A stretch of DNA of 64,000 nucleotides from contig JAFMSR010000007.1 in the NCBI GenBank assembly GCA_022818135.1, forward strand, positions 27,430,980 through 27,494,979. Direction: 5' to 3'. The notes below the pieces were generated by a model. The model worked only from the letters and a program-made list of their open reading frames with translations. It was not told the origin of the DNA and ran no database searches. The position numbers and the translations under genes are program-made. Positions 59,401 through 64,000 of this stretch are shown here, piece by piece; the first letter of the stretch is position 1; each line of letters opens with the position of its first letter. This DNA comes from Saxidomus purpurata (lineage: Eukaryota > Mollusca > Bivalvia > Venerida > Veneridae).

Positions 59401-62400
59401 ACAAATTCCTTATTTTTGTTTGGGAAAATATGTAACCTTCCCAAACAATGTGTTGGGGTGCAGGCAGCCAACGCTCCCACTCCCTTCGTTTTGTTCGATT
59501 TCAAGGTAATGCCATGGTTAAAAATTACTGGCACAATATCTATTATATAGACACGGAACTGCAATAACTTTGACACGGACGGATGAAACATTCTTTCAGT
59601 CGCATGGTTATCAAGTGAAATTAAAATGTTAAGCCGAAACAACAAAATTTTCATTGACTCGAACTGCGCGTTCCATGTCTCCTCGAGCAGCGTTGCTCCA
59701 GGTTCACTGTTAGCCGTTCAAATAAGCTCAGTCGTTTTTCACTCGTCCGTGCAAATTAAAACGTTCCTATCTCCGTACGTCTTAAAGCTTCATGACCTTT
59801 TCAAGGAGGGTTCAAATTGTAGGATAGCATTCCAGAATACTACATTATTCGTAAACTTTGGGTACTATTAGGTCGTTTCCAACTGAAATTGATTTTTTTT
59901 TTTCAGACGGACTTCCGTCGTTTTAATCGTGGTAATTACTTGTTAACGTAATGATATTCAAAGAAACATACATTGGCGTGTACGTTTTGAATTTCTCATA
60001 AAATTATTAAAAAACAAAGAAAATTTTACGCTGCCTGTATATGTGACTAGAATTACCGGCTCCAAATTATAGTTATCCTCTAATTCGCTGCCGTATGATC
60101 ACCACTTTGTAGACTACAAAGAAGTGCAATTTCAATTGTACTTGCCTGGCCCGTTAATACATGTATGCATTTCTATTTACAGATCATTGACAAATCAAAC
60201 GGCTGGAAGTTCCCTGGAATGGTAAAAATGTCATTATTTACAGCGCCTCGTATCCTTCTTTGTTAAACTGTTATCTAAAATATAAAAAATGACAAGAAAT
60301 GGAGTGCGAGTTCCCCGTTAACCTCTGCGATCTGATCGGGTCAGCTGTATAATGTAAGAGTAACAATTTAGATTCAGGCGTGCCTTAAAACCACCCAATA
60401 CAGTTGAGCTTTAGTCAAAAGATTTCCTGACAAAATTCAGGTCATAATTCTTTAAAAAAAAGAAACTGTTGAAACGGGTATATAACCACAGAGAAGAATT
60501 GTAGTAAGTCATCAGATCGAATTTATATAATGGTATTAACCATCGTATTGATCGCTTGGTGACGCCAGTGCAAACCGTTCATGACGTCATATAGAAATGC
60601 ATCAATCTGTTCTATGCCATGCACTCTCATATTCTTCCACATCTTGAGAAATTTTAGTTTGCCTAACCATCGAAACTATGGAAGAACCAATACTAGACAC
60701 CAATCCGCCTAAGGACTTTCAATTCTGTTCTATGAAGTAGAATAATTGTTCTTAAAATTGTTAAAATGTTCTGACCCCCTGCCAATTTTTGCTACACGGA
60801 CTTTAATATTCATATTTTGCTAAATCGCAGGGACAAGGCGGTGGAAATGAACCAGCTGGAAGTGGAGGTAGTGATGGATGCATTAAAAGAGAAGTTTATA
60901 GTCAGCATAAATCTATTTATAAATTTCAGAAACATGACTGATACCGGAAAACATGTTGCACCTTAATATGATATATTGTGTGGCAATGTCAATAATTCAT
61001 ATCTAAGCCTTTTATTATTTGCATTTTAATCATACAAATGTATAACGTCAATAGTTAATATTCAACTGCAATGTTCAGTATGCAAATGTAATAGTATTAA
61101 TGCATATTCAATAAATGCATTCATACGCGCTGATTGCAATAAATCATAACTGAATTATTGTTAAGAAGCATATGTACTTAAATTTATATTTCAACGAAAC
61201 GTGGCCGAGTGGTCGCATGATGATGACGATGATGATGTGATGATCATACAGAATTTATCAATATTTTAGGCTACGGCTGAGACGGAAGAATGGGATGGCT
61301 TACTGATGCAGGCCCATTCTGCGCATAAAGAAGTTGATAGCAGTATGAAAACAATATTTCAAACTTCAGCAGATAAACGACTCCTGGTAACAATTGATTT
61401 TTAAAAAAAGGCATTTTATATATTGTAGAAGTTGTTGTCTGGAATTTTTGGGTATACCATTAATCTAAATTTTATGATTAAAATTTGAAAATATTAGATA
61501 TACACCGGCTTTGCTCGAAGTTAATACTGTTAATCAAAGGTAACCCTTGGTTTATTTGTAATTTAACTGCAACGTCCAGTATTGAAATGTTCTTGTTTTA
61601 ATGCATATTCAATAAATTCATTCAAATACGATGATTGAAATAAATCGTCATTGAATTACTGTTAACTAATTATATAAGTACTAAAATTATACTTTAACGC
61701 AACGTGACCGAATGAGCTTGTTGTGGTGACAATGATGGTGTAATGATGATAATGCAGAATTTTCTTTGTTTTAATTCAATGGCTTGAACGAATGGTCGAG
61801 TCATTTGCGCAATCTATTGTAAAAACAGTGTGTGCAAAATGAAATATTATTAAAACTAAAATGCATTTGAATATTAAACACATGAGTCGTTAATTGCCAT
61901 TCTACTTAAAATTACTTGGGTTTTGATGAAAAAATCTATCTGAACAACAATAATAATTTGAATAGATAGAAATATTACTATTCTAAGATTAAGATATATA
62001 ATTATTGCATAGAGTCTATAAAATGATGTTTTACTCTGTACTTAAAAACAGAAATGGATGAGGGATCCTAACATACTGTGGTAATTAATTCAAAGGAAAG
62101 CAACCATTGTAAGCAAAAGATCTCTTCCCGAAACCTTTAACCACTGGGAGAGCATGTCTCTCAGTAACATTCATATCCAGATCATTTATGTTTTTACTGA
62201 ATCTACTTGAATATCTTATTTTTAACTACACCAGCCATATCATTGACATAAACCAAAACTAGTAACGGTCCAAAATTGACCCTTTAGGAACACCATGCGT
62301 AATTTGAGCCGGAGAAGACAAGGTATCTGAAATTTGAACTGATTGTTGTCTGTCCGAGAGATAACAAGAATACAACTAACAGAGTATTCCGATAATCCTG

Positions 62401-63815
62401 GAGCATTTAGCTTCTTAATTGAATCATTGTTTTCTAAGTATATGTACATTAAACTATATTTCAAAGAAACGTGATCGAATGGTAATGATGTTGTGATGTT
62501 GATGATGGTACAGAATTTTCTTTGTTTTAGCAGGATAGTTTTTCGGACGGCAGTGAGTCTGTGATCAATGCTCTGGTGATTTCTAGTGTACCCAGTGTAA
62601 GTACATGCCGCAGTAATTCATAATATTGAGACACAGTTTGAGATTTGTTTACCATTTTTATGATGTAGGACATGCATGATAATTATTTCCTAAACTGTTA
62701 ACTAAGTATCTCTACATAAAAGTATACTTTAACGAAACTCGACCGAGTGGTCATATAATGATGACGATGGTGTGATGATGATGATACAGACTTTGTCTAT
62801 GGTTTAGTCAACGAATGAGGCGAAAGAACCGGTCGACTTAAAGTTGCGGTTGAATCCTTAGTTTATGAATAATGCCCCTCAGAACACAATCCCTCAATCA
62901 TTAATTGTTATACAAGACTTTCACGGTTCTCAAAAAATGAACCTAAATGTCACGAATAAAATTTTAAAGTATTAGATACATGCTCTCTTTTCTCGGAGTT
63001 TTTAAGGAAAGTTTCTATCTCGGCAAGATCTTACATTACAGTACCTGTTATCAATTGCATGATAAGTAATCATCCGCTTACTTGAAAAACATGTAATAGC
63101 TATAATTACTGATTACGATCACTCCAGGTCTTCACTTCAATTTTTGATGAATTACTTAGAGCAGGTAGAGCAGACAACGATACACCTTCTGAAGTAATGG
63201 TTAATGGCTCTAACAATTACGATGAGCAAATGGTAAATATAAATATCCAGTTATAATTAGCAGAAAGGATTGACAAAATCAGAAAAGATCGCTTTGATCC
63301 TTTAGGCAATTCATTTTCTAATGCTTGCCTTTTTATGTTGTCTCTGTTCAAAACTGCAACAGGACCCTAACTCTGCCAAACAATGACATGTATGAAATTG
63401 ATAATTGGTTGAAAGCATCAGATGTTTAGAACATGTTACTTCGTGACTGCCACAGCACTAAAAGAACTTTATCAATTATTCTATTTATTGTTTTTACACG
63501 CTTGTTATGTTAAATTGTCGTAGATGATCAATACTATATGTTTTGTATTGACAAAATACTCGCTTTCAAGGTTTTGGAGATAATCCATGGCGTCATCCAT
63601 ATGGGTAAAGACTTGAATGACTTTGTCACGGAAGATAGCGGTAACACTCTATTACACATAATGGTTATGCTTAATTTCCTTGGTGTGGCGGAGATCATTC
63701 TAGATAATGGAATAAAATCACAGGAAAAAAATATGGATGGAAAGACCCCGCTTCAAGTAGCGATACACAACAAGAACGACAAAATGGCTGCGATGATTTT
63801 GAGTAAACTCGAAAA
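56404..63815 (+). CDS. ankyrin-repeat protein, seven exons seen, 3' end outside window
   Basis: Exons: 56,404-56,468; 60,183-60,221; 60,831-60,867; 61,270-61,386; 62,531-62,596; 63,128-63,232; 63,571-63,815. Phases run 2, 2, 0, 0, 0, 0 and join without a stop, giving 224 residues plus two bases. Start: ATG in MATKNSKDTEMIGMKEITKS, only two bases after a TTTCAG acceptor, so an upstream non-coding exon is likely. Residues about 22-143 are acidic and short on features (SSLEWDKAVEMNQLEVE, EEWDGLLMQAHSAHKEVD). Residues about 144-224 have DSGNTLLHIM...VAEIILDNG and MDGKTPLQVAIHNKNDKMAA, two consecutive ankyrin repeats. No signal peptide or membrane segment yet. The function cannot be named; more repeats or another domain probably follow. 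The last donor (GTGTGT at 63,816) is tentative. Confidence 0.68.
56557..56801 (+). repeat. 21-22 bp minisatellite in intron 1
   Basis: About eleven units of TATCTTGAATTTTCAACTTAC with small changes. Confidence 0.85.
58770..59770. mobile_element. inverted-repeat element in intron 1 of the ankyrin gene
   Basis: About 58,770-58,930 and 59,608-59,770 are reverse complements. The core AACAGTGAACATGGAGCAAC...GCTGCTCGAGG is nearly identical, and similarity extends inward (GGCTAAACATTTTAATG). The loop of about 680 bases includes a tRNA-like stretch near 59,050-59,120 (TGATCGAATCC). No transposase. Confidence 0.65.
61040..62843 (+). repeat. four diverged copies of an intron-exon unit in the ankyrin gene
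   Basis: Copies at 61,040-61,268, 61,560-61,785, 62,428-62,530 and 62,692-62,807 share ACTTTAACGAAACG, an A-box-like GTGRCCGAGTGG, a GATGATGAC-rich stretch and CAGAATTTT..TTGTTTTAG. Copies 1 and 3 end exactly at the acceptors of the exons at 61,270 and 62,531. Copy 4 ends in TTTAG and is followed at 62,808-62,843 by sequence matching the start of the 61,270 exon at 23 of 36 aligned positions without gaps. Copy 2 has lost the AG. Confidence 0.65.
62050..62400 (-). pseudogene. internally deleted LINE reverse transcriptase scrap
   Basis: The minus strand reads YLSDRQQSVQISDTL, then ITHGVPKGSIL near 62,300, the conserved fingers/palm entry of LINE polymerases, followed after a frameshift by VYVNDMAG. 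It then jumps to VVKGFGKRSFAYNGCFPLN, a C-terminal-type segment, without the YADD region. It lies between the exons at 61,386 and 62,531. Confidence 0.75.
63571..63815 (+). CDS. ankyrin-repeat exon
   Basis: The acceptor is TTTCAAG at 63,569-63,570. TLLH and the LLDxG-equivalent ILDNG, then GKTPLQVAI, are the hallmark positions of two ankyrin units of about 30 residues each. The reading stays open past the proposed donor to a stop at 63,853, so a longer final exon cannot be excluded. Confidence 0.75.
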
Positions 63816-64000
63816 GTGTGTGTACGTATGTTATACGTTATATTATCATGATTAGGAGAACCATTGTACGTACATCTATATTTTTTTAAGCTGACTTAAG
63901 TAGCCAGCAAAGGCATGTATAAATATTTATCATTTAAATAAGGTAATTTCTTTAAACATGTGTTTAATTGTTAAATAAATGACCGATTTGGATACATCAG

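Overview
The window looks like a piece of a bivalve mollusc genome. It is AT-rich, has long introns with GT..AG junctions, carries many short 'tacatgta' runs, and is full of repeat families common in bivalves: the 'AAGGTCAAGGTCACAGTGACC' and '(GTCC)n' repeats, tRNA-headed SINE-like pieces and decayed LINEs. The species cannot be named from the sequence alone. Nothing suggests a prokaryotic, organellar or viral contig.

Two multi-exon genes can be supported, both on the + strand. The first (10,102-18,351) has nine exons. Their splice phases agree across all eight junctions and give about 869 residues once a single extra T in exon 4 is discounted. It joins a Mutator-like (MULE) transposase core to a C-terminal DEDDh-type exonuclease domain. 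The usual Glu of the first exonuclease motif is Lys here. A 14-base inverted repeat flanks the gene at 9,832 and 19,542, so it may be the core of a DNA transposon of about 9.7 kb, or a domesticated copy. The second gene starts at 56,404 and runs off the right edge. Seven phase-compatible exons encode a short acidic N-terminal region and then two ankyrin repeats. Its introns hold a minisatellite, an inverted-repeat element, a LINE scrap and a four-fold intron-exon duplication.

Layout. 1-5.4 kb: a broken hAT transposase and a broken LINE, both on the minus strand. 5.9-9.1 kb: a foldback element with inverted arms of about 0.5 kb. 9.8-19.6 kb: the MULE-exonuclease gene, with copies of a small MITE family in two introns. 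19.6-25.1 kb: two LINE remnants, two near-identical 1.13-kb tandem-repeat elements rich in nuclear-receptor-like half-sites, and a related array. 26.2-27 kb: a GC-rich block of unknown origin. 27.4-30.8 kb: a LINE tail with a microsatellite, a tRNA-like relic and a 1.2-kb array of palindromic units. 32-43 kb: one more MITE copy, three arrays of a single 40-42 bp minisatellite, long hairpins and another LINE remnant. 43-55 kb: mostly featureless AT-rich DNA with one MITE-like element. 55.9-64 kb: a CpG-rich patch and the ankyrin-repeat gene.

All six LINE remnants and the hAT remnant lie on the minus strand, opposite to both genes. Apart from the two genes I found no convincing protein-coding locus. 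The many other short open frames look like chance, or lie inside repeats.
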